The position numbers and the translations under genes were made by a program. Below are positions 1-5,603 of a stretch of DNA of 9,312 nt, piece by piece. The notes beneath the pieces are model-generated. The model was not told the origin of the DNA, ran no database searches, and saw only the letters and a program-made list of their open reading frames with translations. The first letter of the stretch is position 1. Each line of letters starts with the position of its first letter. The DNA comes from CAZXFG01 sp964640515 (GTDB lineage: Bacteria > Patescibacteriota > Patescibacteriia > Magasanikbacterales > GWA2-37-8): contig CAZXFG010000032.1 of NCBI GenBank assembly GCA_964640515.1, positions 1-9,312 of the forward strand, written 5' to 3'.

Positions 1-695
1 TATCCTTTAGCGGCAAAAAAAGTATTGCCCATTTTAACACCCAACAGCACTTTATCCGCCTGGGGCAACAAATTCTTTAAAACCGGAATTTTAGTTTCCA
101 TTTTAACTCCGCCCAAGACCACCACAAACGGCTTGCGGGGATTTTCCGTGGCCTTGGACAAACCGAAAATTTCTTTTTCTAACAGTAAACCGGCGAAAGA
201 AGGTAAATAACGGGCCACACCGGACACGGAGGCGGCTGACCGATGAGCCACCGCGAAACCATCTAAAACAAACAGTTCAGCCAAATCCCCCAATTCTTTA
301 GCTAAAATCCCGGTATTTTTTTCTTCATTCGGAGAAAAACGGATATTTTCCAGCATCACCACTTCGCCATCAATCATCTCTTCGTCTAAAAATTTTCCCA
401 ATTTGGGCAAATCCTCCAATTTAAATAATTTAATTTTAATTTGTAAAAGCTTCTCTAGCACCTCGCGAACCGGGGCCAAGCTGTATTTAGGTTCGGGTTT
501 TGACGGCCGACCCAAATGACTGACAACTATAATCCGAGCTTTTTTCTCTATCAAATATTTTATAGTCGGCAAACTTTTGACGATTTTAAAATCCTCTTTC
601 ACTTTTCCACCCTCAATTGGCACATTAAAATCCACTCGCAACAAAACTATCTGGTCCACCAAATGCTCAATCTGCTTAACGGTTCTGATTTCCAT
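1..695 (-). CDS. pgk: Phosphoglycerate kinase, N-terminal 231 residues (partial at window edge)
   Basis: Transfers phosphate from 1,3-bisphosphoglycerate to ADP in glycolysis, in the cytoplasm. The gene runs off the left edge; 231 codons of a family usually near 390-415 residues are present. Family landmarks in order: LRVDFNVP (residues 19-26), SLPTIKYL (41-48), SHLGRP (59-64), MLENIRF (114-120), AHR (150-152), AGLLLEKEI (168-176), FVVVLGGVK (190-198) and MGNTFFAAKG (222-231). The ATG at 695 gives the standard N-terminus; no Shine-Dalgarno is visible before it. Several usually conserved active-site positions differ: Lys37 sits where the catalytic Arg (yeast Arg38) is expected, Leu144 replaces the Asn of the NDAFG motif, and GVK (219-221) replaces the glycine triplet of the nucleotide site. 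The identity is secure, full activity less so. It follows the carboxypeptidase gene by 54 nt but has its own promoter. Confidence 0.93.
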   Translation of the reverse strand, partial: MEIRTVKQIEHLVDQIVLLRVDFNVPIEGGKVKEDFKIVKSLPTIKYLIEKKARIIVVSHLGRPSKPEPKYSLAPVREVLEKLLQIKIKLFKLEDLPKLGKFLDEEMIDGEVVMLENIRFSPNEEKNTGILAKELGDLAELFVLDGFAVAHRSAASVSGVARYLPSFAGLLLEKEIFGLSKATENPRKPFVVVLGGVKMETKIPVLKNLLPQADKVLLGVKMGNTFFAAKG

Positions 696-731
696 AACGC
701 TATGGAAAAATTTAATAAGTTACATTACAAT

Positions 732-740
732 ATTATACCA
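732..740 (-). promoter_or_regulatory. Extended -10 promoter for pgk
   Basis: On the minus strand the sequence reads TGGTATAAT, a perfect TATAAT preceded by the TG of an extended -10 element. It lies in the 54-nt gap between the carboxypeptidase stop and the pgk start. The expected start of transcription is near 725, giving a leader of about 30 nt. No good -35 hexamer is visible at 16-18 nt, which fits the extended -10 class. Read directly from sequence; activity is inferred. Confidence 0.6.
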
Positions 741-749
741 CAAATCCAA

Positions 750-1778
750 CTACTCCACTAATTGATCATAACCAACCTGGTCCGGCCAAAGATAATGGGC
801 AAAAACCCATTCGGCCAAATCACGCGCTTCGCTAAAACGGGCCTCGTTAGAGGATGAACCCAACACCACTGCGCGCAGAGCCCGGCCATCTTCGTTAGTC
901 AGGCGCACCGCAAAATTATATTTAGAACCAACGATAAATCCGGTCTTACCCACGATTTCTCCGGACTGAAAATCGCTCGGCACCCAATTAGTGAGTAGCC
1001 AATTGGTGCTCCACACCCGCTTAGCCTTATCTTCGTTTAAAGGATGGGCGTAATACTCGCCCACTTTCATGATTGATAAAATTTTATTAAATTTCAACGC
1101 CTCCTTGAGAATCTTAACCGTGTCTTCGGCGCTCGCCACGTTATTTTCATCCAATCCGGTCGGCTCCACAAAATGAGCCGAGGCCAAACCAAGACTCCGC
1201 GCTTTGCGGTTCATCAGTAAAACAAAATTTTCCAACGAAACACCGCTCATCCTAACCAAAGCATTGATGGCCGTATTGGATGAGCCGATTAAAGCCACAT
1301 GCAATAAATCATCCAGGGCGTATTTTTCACCCGCTTCCATGTGATGACTGCCCGCGTCGCAATCATCTTGGCAAATTTCCGTGCTGGAAGCCCAGTCAAT
1401 CGGCAAGTCCATCAAAACCAGCGCCGACATTAATTTAGTAATGCTGGCCAAAGGCCGCGTTTCGCCCGCGTTTTTGGAAAACAAAATTACGCCGGTCCGG
1501 TCGTCTACGATCAAAGCCGCCATCGCCGTCAAATCTCCATTAAATTCCATTTTGTCTTTAGCCAAAGGAATAGTTGGTTTGGGTTTGCTGGCCGGCAGTT
1601 GTGGAGGCGCGATAATCGCGTCGCCTCCGGCCCGCGCTTCCAAGCGCAGATTGGATTCCGGAAATTTCAGCAAGGGCGAGTGCCCTGTCTTCACCGACAC
1701 CGAAGCCACGAATAATAAAACCAGACCGAGCCCCATCAGTCCGTAAGAAGAAAGAAAAGCGATGATCTTTTCACGCAT
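750..1778 (-). CDS. D-alanyl-D-alanine carboxypeptidase, PBP5/peptidase S11 family
   Basis: A penicillin-binding-protein-fold serine peptidase that trims the terminal D-Ala from peptidoglycan stem peptides outside the membrane. At 342 residues it has a short basic N-terminus, a hydrophobic segment (about 14-29) acting as signal anchor or signal peptide, a Pro/Lys-rich linker (about 55-75), then the catalytic domain. All three family motifs are present: SITK (112-115, nucleophile Ser112), SSN (166-168) and KTG (278-280). A C-x3-C pair (Cys136, Cys140) sits between the first two motifs and could form a disulfide in the exported protein. The ATG overlaps the scpB stop by 8 nt (ATGCGTGA), implying translational coupling. 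The usual C-terminal amphipathic anchor of PBP5 is absent, so attachment would be through the N-terminus. An endopeptidase role cannot be excluded. Confidence 0.9.
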   Translation of the reverse strand: MREKIIAFLSSYGLMGLGLVLLFVASVSVKTGHSPLLKFPESNLRLEARAGGDAIIAPPQLPASKPKPTIPLAKDKMEFNGDLTAMAALIVDDRTGVILFSKNAGETRPLASITKLMSALVLMDLPIDWASSTEICQDDCDAGSHHMEAGEKYALDDLLHVALIGSSNTAINALVRMSGVSLENFVLLMNRKARSLGLASAHFVEPTGLDENNVASAEDTVKILKEALKFNKILSIMKVGEYYAHPLNEDKAKRVWSTNWLLTNWVPSDFQSGEIVGKTGFIVGSKYNFAVRLTNEDGRALRAVVLGSSSNEARFSEARDLAEWVFAHYLWPDQVGYDQLVE

Positions 1779-2298
1779 AGTTCACATTTTCGTGTCTATG
1801 CAGTTTATCATACTCGGGCAACTCCTTCAAACTATTTATGCCCAAGTGGCGCAGATAGTCCATGGTCACCTCGTAAGTGGACAGAAGGTTCATCGGGTCG
1901 TCCACTTCTTTCACCAGTCCGCGCATCATTAAATTGCGTAAAATAAGCGAACAATTGACTCCGCGTATCTGTTCCAGCTCGGGCTTGGTGATGGGTCCGC
2001 AATAGGCCACCACGGTCAGGGTTTCCAGTTGCGGACGGGTCAATTCTCCGGACACTTCGGCCTTCAAAAAATTCTCGGCCGCCTCGCGGTTGTCCGGATT
2101 AGATACCAATTGCCATTCATTGTTATTCCGGAGCAAAATAATCCCCGATTCCGGCTGGTTATACTTGGTTCGCAGATTTTCTAAAATTTCTAAAACATTC
2201 GGTTCTTCCACCCCCAAGACTTTAACCAATTTTTTCATTCCCAACGGTTTGGAAGCGACGAATAAAATGGATTCCAGTTTGGAAATTAGAGAAGGCAT
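1771..2298 (-). CDS. scpB: Segregation and condensation protein B
   Basis: ScpB forms a dimer of tandem winged-helix domains that binds ScpA and, with SMC, forms the bacterial condensin that compacts and segregates the chromosome. At 175 residues it is close to the family norm. The N-terminal winged helix opens with SKLESILFVASKPL (residues 6-19). The hallmark second domain holds LETLTVVAYCGPITKPELEQ (91-110) followed by IRGVNC and LMMRGLVKE, which matches ScpB closely. It starts 8 nt after the scpA stop with no Shine-Dalgarno, and its TGA stop lies inside the next gene's start region. No smc gene is in the window; it must be elsewhere. The scpA-scpB pairing makes the call very safe. Confidence 0.96.
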   Translation of the reverse strand: MPSLISKLESILFVASKPLGMKKLVKVLGVEEPNVLEILENLRTKYNQPESGIILLRNNNEWQLVSNPDNREAAENFLKAEVSGELTRPQLETLTVVAYCGPITKPELEQIRGVNCSLILRNLMMRGLVKEVDDPMNLLSTYEVTMDYLRHLGINSLKELPEYDKLHRHENVNYA

Positions 2299-2306
2299 AA
2301 AAATTT

Positions 2307-2999
2307 TTAAATCTTTTTAATCACCAGCTCATTAAAAGCGCCGGCTTGCTTAATCTGCACGCTCTGGTCTTTTACCAATTCCAACAGCGCCAAAAAACTG
2401 ACAATGACTTCGGTGCGGCTGGTCGCGTTTTCCAATAATTGTTCAAAATTTAATTGCCGATACTGCCGTAAAATTTTTCTGATGCTGTCTATTTTTTGTT
2501 TGATGGAAATCGTGCGGTCCATTTTTACTTCCGGCAAAGGACTAATCGGCTCCAACCGCTTAATCAGTTGTAAAAATGCCGAGCGCAAGTCATCAGTCCG
2601 CGCGTTAAGAGGCAAAACAAATCCAACGGCTTTCACCGGCGGCTCTATCCGGCCATAGGCGACGCGTTCGGCCGTCCAAAGGGAATGGATTTTTTGGCTG
2701 GCTTCCAAATATTGTTTGTACAGCTTAAGCTGGTCGGCCAAACTCGGTCCTTCTTCCTCCTCCGGTTGCAAATACGGCAGAAGCTGTTTTGATTTCAAAT
2801 AAACCAAGCGAGTGGCAATAACTAAAAAATCGGCCAGATTTTCCGAGCGATCATCGCCGAACTTATCCAAATAATTCAAAAATTGTTCAGTAACCTGCGA
2901 AAGAGAAACTTCAGTGATGACCATCTTTTCCTGTTCAATCAATTGCAGAAGCAGATCCAACGGCCCCTCAAATTTCTCCAGCTTAATTTCTGTAGGCAT
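2307..2999 (-). CDS. scpA: Segregation and condensation protein A
   Basis: ScpA is the kleisin that bridges the two heads of the SMC dimer and recruits ScpB. The call rests on the family signature KFEGPLDLLLQLIEQEKM (residues 8-25 from the ATG chosen here), the NLADFLVIATRLVYLKSKQLLPYL stretch in the N-terminal helical domain, an acidic linker, and a C-terminal winged helix ending in VSFLALLELVKDQSVQIKQ. The start at 2999 (MPTEIKLEKF) gives 230 residues, a normal length. An in-frame extension to 3041 would translate only the adjacent palindromic repeat (MLRPRPRRGPR) and is rejected. The ATG directly abuts repeat copy 1, so the upstream region carries no Shine-Dalgarno and its native promoter or upstream partner cannot be read across the sequencing gap. 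Confidence 0.96.
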   Translation of the reverse strand: MPTEIKLEKFEGPLDLLLQLIEQEKMVITEVSLSQVTEQFLNYLDKFGDDRSENLADFLVIATRLVYLKSKQLLPYLQPEEEEGPSLADQLKLYKQYLEASQKIHSLWTAERVAYGRIEPPVKAVGFVLPLNARTDDLRSAFLQLIKRLEPISPLPEVKMDRTISIKQKIDSIRKILRQYRQLNFEQLLENATSRTEVIVSFLALLELVKDQSVQIKQAGAFNELVIKKI

Positions 3000-3055
3000 A
3001 ATGTCATTGCGAGGACCCCGCCTTGGGCGGGGACGAAGCAATCTTCCGTTAAAAT
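3000..3055 (+). repeat. Palindromic repeat, copy 1 (long GC core)
   Basis: A 56-bp unit with the conserved left arm AATGTCATTGCGAGG, a strong core palindrome CCCCGCC-TTG-GGCGGGG, the right arm GAAGCAATC and the tail CCGTTAAAAT. The arms pair as ATTGC with GCAAT. It is the first unit of a tandem array that continues into the N-run, and it lies immediately upstream of the scpA start codon. The repeat type (GTCATTGCGAGG ... GAAGCAATC) resembles palindromic repeats found in many unrelated bacteria, recalled rather than checked. Confidence 0.9.
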
Positions 3056-3101
3056 AATGTCATTGCGAGGCCGAAGGCCGAAGCAATCTCTCTGTTAAAA
3101 T
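3056..3101 (+). repeat. Palindromic repeat, copy 2 (short core)
   Basis: A 46-bp unit head-to-tail with copy 1. It has the same arms, but the core is the small palindrome GGCC-GAA-GGCC, and the tail is CTCTCTGTTAAAAT. The next base (3102) is already the first base of a further unit before the N-run begins. Confidence 0.92.
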
Positions 3102-3102
3102 A

Positions 3103-3202
3103 NNNNNNNNNNNNNNNNNNNNNNNNNNNNNNNNNNNNNNNNNNNNNNNNNNNNNNNNNNNNNNNNNNNNNNNNNNNNNNNNNNNNNNNNNNNNNNNNNN
3201 NN
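3103..3202. other. Assembly gap of exactly 100 N inside a tandem repeat array
   Basis: One hundred N separate two contig ends. The left end stops at the first base of a repeat unit and the right end begins with TGTTAAAAT, the tail of a unit. At least one more repeat copy must therefore lie in the gap. A round length of 100 is the usual placeholder, so the true length and any gene content are unknown. Confidence 0.95.
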
Positions 3203-3211
3203 TGTTAAAAT

Positions 3212-3257
3212 AATGTCATTGCGAGGCCGAAGGCCGAAGCAATCTCTCTGTTAAAAT
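3212..3257 (+). repeat. Palindromic repeat, copy 3 (identical to copy 2)
   Basis: A 46-bp unit identical to 3056-3101, with arms pairing ATTGC/GCAAT and core GGCC-GAA-GGCC. It is preceded at 3203-3211 by the tail of another unit. Its own GTTAAAAT tail contains, on the minus strand, the TAA stop codon of the GIY-YIG gene. Confidence 0.92.
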
Positions 3258-3553
3258 GGATTAAGTTCGCCATATAAATCCTTCCAAGTCGGATTCATTT
3301 TATTCACCAAATTTATTTTATCTTGCCTGGAGCCGCCTTTAATCTGTTTCTCTCTGGCGATGGCAACCTGAATATTATCAAATGATTCGTAACAAACTAA
3401 TTTATCTATATTATATTTCTTAGTAAAACTATTATGAAAACTGTGTCCTGTTTTGTGCTCGTAAGTCCGGCGTAAAATGTTATTAGAAACTCCTGTATAC
3501 AAAACACTGTTATTTTTATTAGTCATTATGTACACAAAATATTCCCTCCTCAT
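3251..3553 (-). CDS. Small GIY-YIG endonuclease-domain protein
   Basis: A single-domain GIY-YIG protein of 100 residues, of the small stand-alone type related to the nuclease domain of UvrC and to homing endonucleases. The motif begins at the N-terminus as YFVYIM (5-10), with the YIG half as LYTGV (18-22). NNILRRTYEHKTG (24-36) supplies the conserved Arg, and the later IAREKQIKG (65-73) supplies the conserved Glu. The family ending NPTWKDLY is present near the C-terminus. The start at 3553 is chosen because it opens the domain normally; reading further upstream would only translate repeat copy 4 (VIARRAKPDEAIS) and overlap the neighbouring gene. AGGAGG occurs in codons 2-3, probably by chance. 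The cellular role of these stand-alone proteins is not established. It is bracketed by inverted palindromic repeats, and its stop codon lies within one of them. Confidence 0.88.
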   Translation of the reverse strand: MRREYFVYIMTNKNNSVLYTGVSNNILRRTYEHKTGHSFHNSFTKKYNIDKLVCYESFDNIQVAIAREKQIKGGSRQDKINLVNKMNPTWKDLYGELNPF

Positions 3554-3572
3554 ATTTTGTTCCGCAAAACTA

Positions 3573-3613
3573 GAGATTGCTTCGTCGGGCTTCGCCCTCC
3601 TCGCAATGACATT
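3573..3613 (-). repeat. Palindromic repeat, copy 4, inverted relative to copies 1-3
   Basis: Read on the minus strand it has the left arm AATGTCATTGCGAGG, a core palindrome GGGC-GAA-GCCC, and the right arm GAAGCAATC. It lacks the GTTAAAAT tail of the tandem copies. It fills most of the 58-nt space between the winged-helix and GIY-YIG genes, and the winged-helix stop codon TAA (3612-3614) is part of its edge. With copy 3 it brackets the GIY-YIG gene as inverted repeats. Confidence 0.9.
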
Positions 3614-3896
3614 AAAAAGGCAACTTTTTCTGCCGCCGAGCCCACCAATCTTCATAGGCGCGCCGGCCGGCGGTGGTAATTTTAATTTGTTCAATGAAAC
3701 ATTTGTCTGATTTGTGCACGCAAAAACCAATTATATATCCCCGCCGAATCAGCCGCTCCAAGCTCTGGGTGATAATCTTCACGGGCGCACTCTTCATCTT
3801 CTTCTCCCGATAGAGCCGTAAAAATACCCTCCGTTGTATCCTTCCCCTATTTTCATAACACTCTTTGAGAATGTTAATTTGCAGGGGCGAAAGCAT
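3612..3896 (-). CDS. Small winged-helix-like protein, function unknown
   Basis: A 94-residue basic protein that I cannot assign to a named family. It begins with a helix (LSPLQINILKECYENRG, residues 2-18), then IQRRVFLRLYREKK and a helix KIITQSLERLIRRGYIIGF (53-71) resembling a recognition helix plus the first wing strand. It ends with IKITTAGRRAYEDWW, the LTxxG-like close of MarR/PadR-type winged helices. This suggests a DNA- or RNA-binding role; it is inference from pattern only. The ATG at 3896 starts 1 nt after the aspS stop (TAA-T-ATG), so it is probably co-translated with aspS. A longer reading from 3935 would overlap aspS and is not favoured. The stop codon is supplied by the edge of repeat copy 4, so the original C-terminus may have been altered by repeat insertion. 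Confidence 0.65.
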   Translation of the reverse strand: MLSPLQINILKECYENRGRIQRRVFLRLYREKKMKSAPVKIITQSLERLIRRGYIIGFCVHKSDKCFIEQIKITTAGRRAYEDWWARRQKKLPF

Positions 3897-3897
3897 A

Positions 3898-5250
3898 TTA
3901 TTTCTTGTTATCCGGCGGAGAAATCTGCAAATCAATACGATTTAAGTCGCGCGGGAATAAGGTGGCATACTTCACATTTTCAATGTTTAGAAGCCGAGCG
4001 GTAAGGCGTTCCAACCCCAACCCCAATCCGCCTTCAGGCGGCATGCCGTACTTAAAAGCTTCCAAATAAAACTGGAAATCTTCCGGATTCAACCCTTTGT
4101 TTTCCATGCTCTTTACCAATTGATTATAGTCATTAAAGCGCTGGCCGCCAGAGGTAATTTCCACCCCGCGGAACAACAAATCAAAACTCTTGGTAAATTC
4201 CGGTTCAGCTTCATCCGGGTAAGTGTACATCGGACGCTTGGCCGTGGGATAGTGCGTAACAAAAACAAAATCCGAATGATATTTTTTCTTGGCGTACTCG
4301 CCCAGCCATTTTTCTTCTCCCGGCTCCAAATCCGGCTCTTTGGTGTGGTCCACGCCAGTTTCTTTTTTTATTATTTCCTGCGCTTCGCGCAATTTAAAAA
4401 ATGGCACCTCGGCCGGTATCTCCGGCTTCTCGTAATTCCACATTTTTAATTCCGAAGACACGGTTTTATCTAAATGATTCAAAATATGACGCAACATCTC
4501 CACCTCCAAATTCATGACATCATGATGATCCTTGATCATGCCAAATTCCAAATCCAATCCGGTGAATTCATTCAAGTGCCTGGTGGTAGCATGCTGTTCG
4601 GCGCGGAAACAATTTCCTATGGCAAACACTCTTTCAAAAACACCGACCATGATCTGCTTGTAAAATTGCGGACTCTGGGCCAAAGTGGCTTTATTTTTTA
4701 AATATTTCACTTCAAAGACATCAGCCCCGCCTTCAGCGGCCGCGGCTACTATTTTTGGCGCTTGAATCTCGGTAAATCCTTGGCCGGTTAAATAATCCCT
4801 AAATCCGCGCACGATTTCCGCTTGAATTTTAAATACCGCCCGCCATTTTTCCGCGCGCAGAGTCAGTGGCAAATAATCCAAATGCACATCCAAACCTATC
4901 TTTTCATCTTCCAAATCAAGAGGCAATGGCTCGGCTTTGGCCAGCACTTTAATTTCTTTGGCCAGCACTTCCACAGTGCCGGTGGGTAAATCCGGGTTCA
5001 CTTGTTTGGCCCCGCGCGCTTGCACCACTCCCCTGATCTCCAATACATATTCCGGACGAGCTTCTTTTAATTCTTCTTTTGATTTTTCATCCAACTCGCT
5101 TGGCACGCCCACCACCTGCACCACGCCCGAACGATCGCGTAAATCCAAAAAGGCAATTTTGCCCATATTGCGCCGAGCATTCACCCAGCCCTGGAGCAAA
5201 ACCTCTTCACCCGCTTTATTTACAGTTTCAGTTGTTAAAATACGAGACAT
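3898..5250 (-). CDS. aspS: Aspartyl-tRNA synthetase, archaeal-type short form
   Basis: A class II synthetase that charges tRNA with aspartate in the cytoplasm. At 450 residues it lacks the GAD insertion domain of typical bacterial AspRS (about 590 residues). The N-terminal OB-fold anticodon domain spans about 1-105 (GWVNARRNMGKIAFLDLRD, 21-39). The catalytic domain has AEGGADVF (172-179), the aspartate-type QSPQ (192-195), motif 2 FRAEQH followed by TTRHLNE (215-228), GVEITSGGQRFNDY, and motif 3 GLGLGLERL around 408-416, ending in LFPRDLNRI. The catalytic domain resembles archaeal/eukaryotic AspRS, while the anticodon domain reads more like bacterial enzymes. Such enzymes may be discriminating or may also charge tRNA-Asn; the sequence alone does not settle this. 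Asn24 occupies the position after GWV, as in E. coli AspRS. The start lies 12 nt after the previous gene, without a well-spaced Shine-Dalgarno. Confidence 0.94.
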   Translation of the reverse strand: MSRILTTETVNKAGEEVLLQGWVNARRNMGKIAFLDLRDRSGVVQVVGVPSELDEKSKEELKEARPEYVLEIRGVVQARGAKQVNPDLPTGTVEVLAKEIKVLAKAEPLPLDLEDEKIGLDVHLDYLPLTLRAEKWRAVFKIQAEIVRGFRDYLTGQGFTEIQAPKIVAAAAEGGADVFEVKYLKNKATLAQSPQFYKQIMVGVFERVFAIGNCFRAEQHATTRHLNEFTGLDLEFGMIKDHHDVMNLEVEMLRHILNHLDKTVSSELKMWNYEKPEIPAEVPFFKLREAQEIIKKETGVDHTKEPDLEPGEEKWLGEYAKKKYHSDFVFVTHYPTAKRPMYTYPDEAEPEFTKSFDLLFRGVEITSGGQRFNDYNQLVKSMENKGLNPEDFQFYLEAFKYGMPPEGGLGLGLERLTARLLNIENVKYATLFPRDLNRIDLQISPPDNKK

Positions 5251-5262
5251 ATTTATATTAAA

Positions 5263-5598
5263 TTATTTATCCTTCCTCGCGGCTAAGGCGAATTGATAAA
5301 AATATTTTTCCATTTTTTCCGGCGAATCGTTATACTGATTATCTCCATAAAATACATCCGCCAAAACTTCCCGCGCCCGACAGAGCTCTTTTAGCCGATG
5401 ACCATGCCAGCGATGATCAGTTATCGTTAAATCTAACAAATCAAAAGACCTTTCCAAAGCTTTATCGCGTTTTTCTGACTCATTTTGTTTTTGCCATTTA
5501 GCCGCTCGCCCCACTTCGCTCCCTACATTCCCCAGCTGTTCAAAAATACTCATCTCAAACCATCGGCCAGCCGCTAAGTCTTTATGGATGACTTTCAT
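5263..5598 (-). CDS. Conserved hypothetical small helical protein
   Basis: A 111-residue protein rich in helix-forming and charged residues, with no signal peptide or membrane segment. Recognisable blocks are WFEMSIFEQLGNVGSEVGRA (13-32), ALERSFDLLDLTITDHRW (47-64), RLKELCRAREVLADVFYGD and a C-terminal KYFYQFALAAR. From memory, similar uncharacterised proteins occur in CPR and other bacterial genomes with the same LGNVGSEV and FALAAR ends; no function is known to me. The spacing of hydrophobic residues suggests a helical bundle. It starts 5 nt after the DUF5674 stop and ends 12 nt before aspS, so it sits in the middle of the gap-to-aspS transcription unit. An AGG about 9 nt before the ATG could be a weak ribosome-binding site. 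Confidence 0.75.
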   Translation of the reverse strand: MKVIHKDLAAGRWFEMSIFEQLGNVGSEVGRAAKWQKQNESEKRDKALERSFDLLDLTITDHRWHGHRLKELCRAREVLADVFYGDNQYNDSPEKMEKYFYQFALAARKDK

Positions 5599-5603
5599 AT
5601 TTT

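Noticed and set aside
3000..3041. In-frame N-terminal extension of scpA from 3041
   Set aside because: It would translate only the palindromic repeat core into a Pro/Arg-rich peptide; the ATG at 2999 gives the normal ScpA N-terminus.
3000..3257. CRISPR array
   Set aside because: The units are directly adjacent with no unique spacers, each is a hairpin with a variable core, and no cas gene is nearby.
3000..3257. Repeats acting as intrinsic terminators
   Set aside because: The hairpins are not followed by a U-run on either strand; A/T-rich tails are too mixed to call.
3554..3730. Extension of the GIY-YIG protein up to 3730
   Set aside because: The extra 59 residues are repeat copy 4 read as protein plus an out-of-frame stretch of the winged-helix gene.
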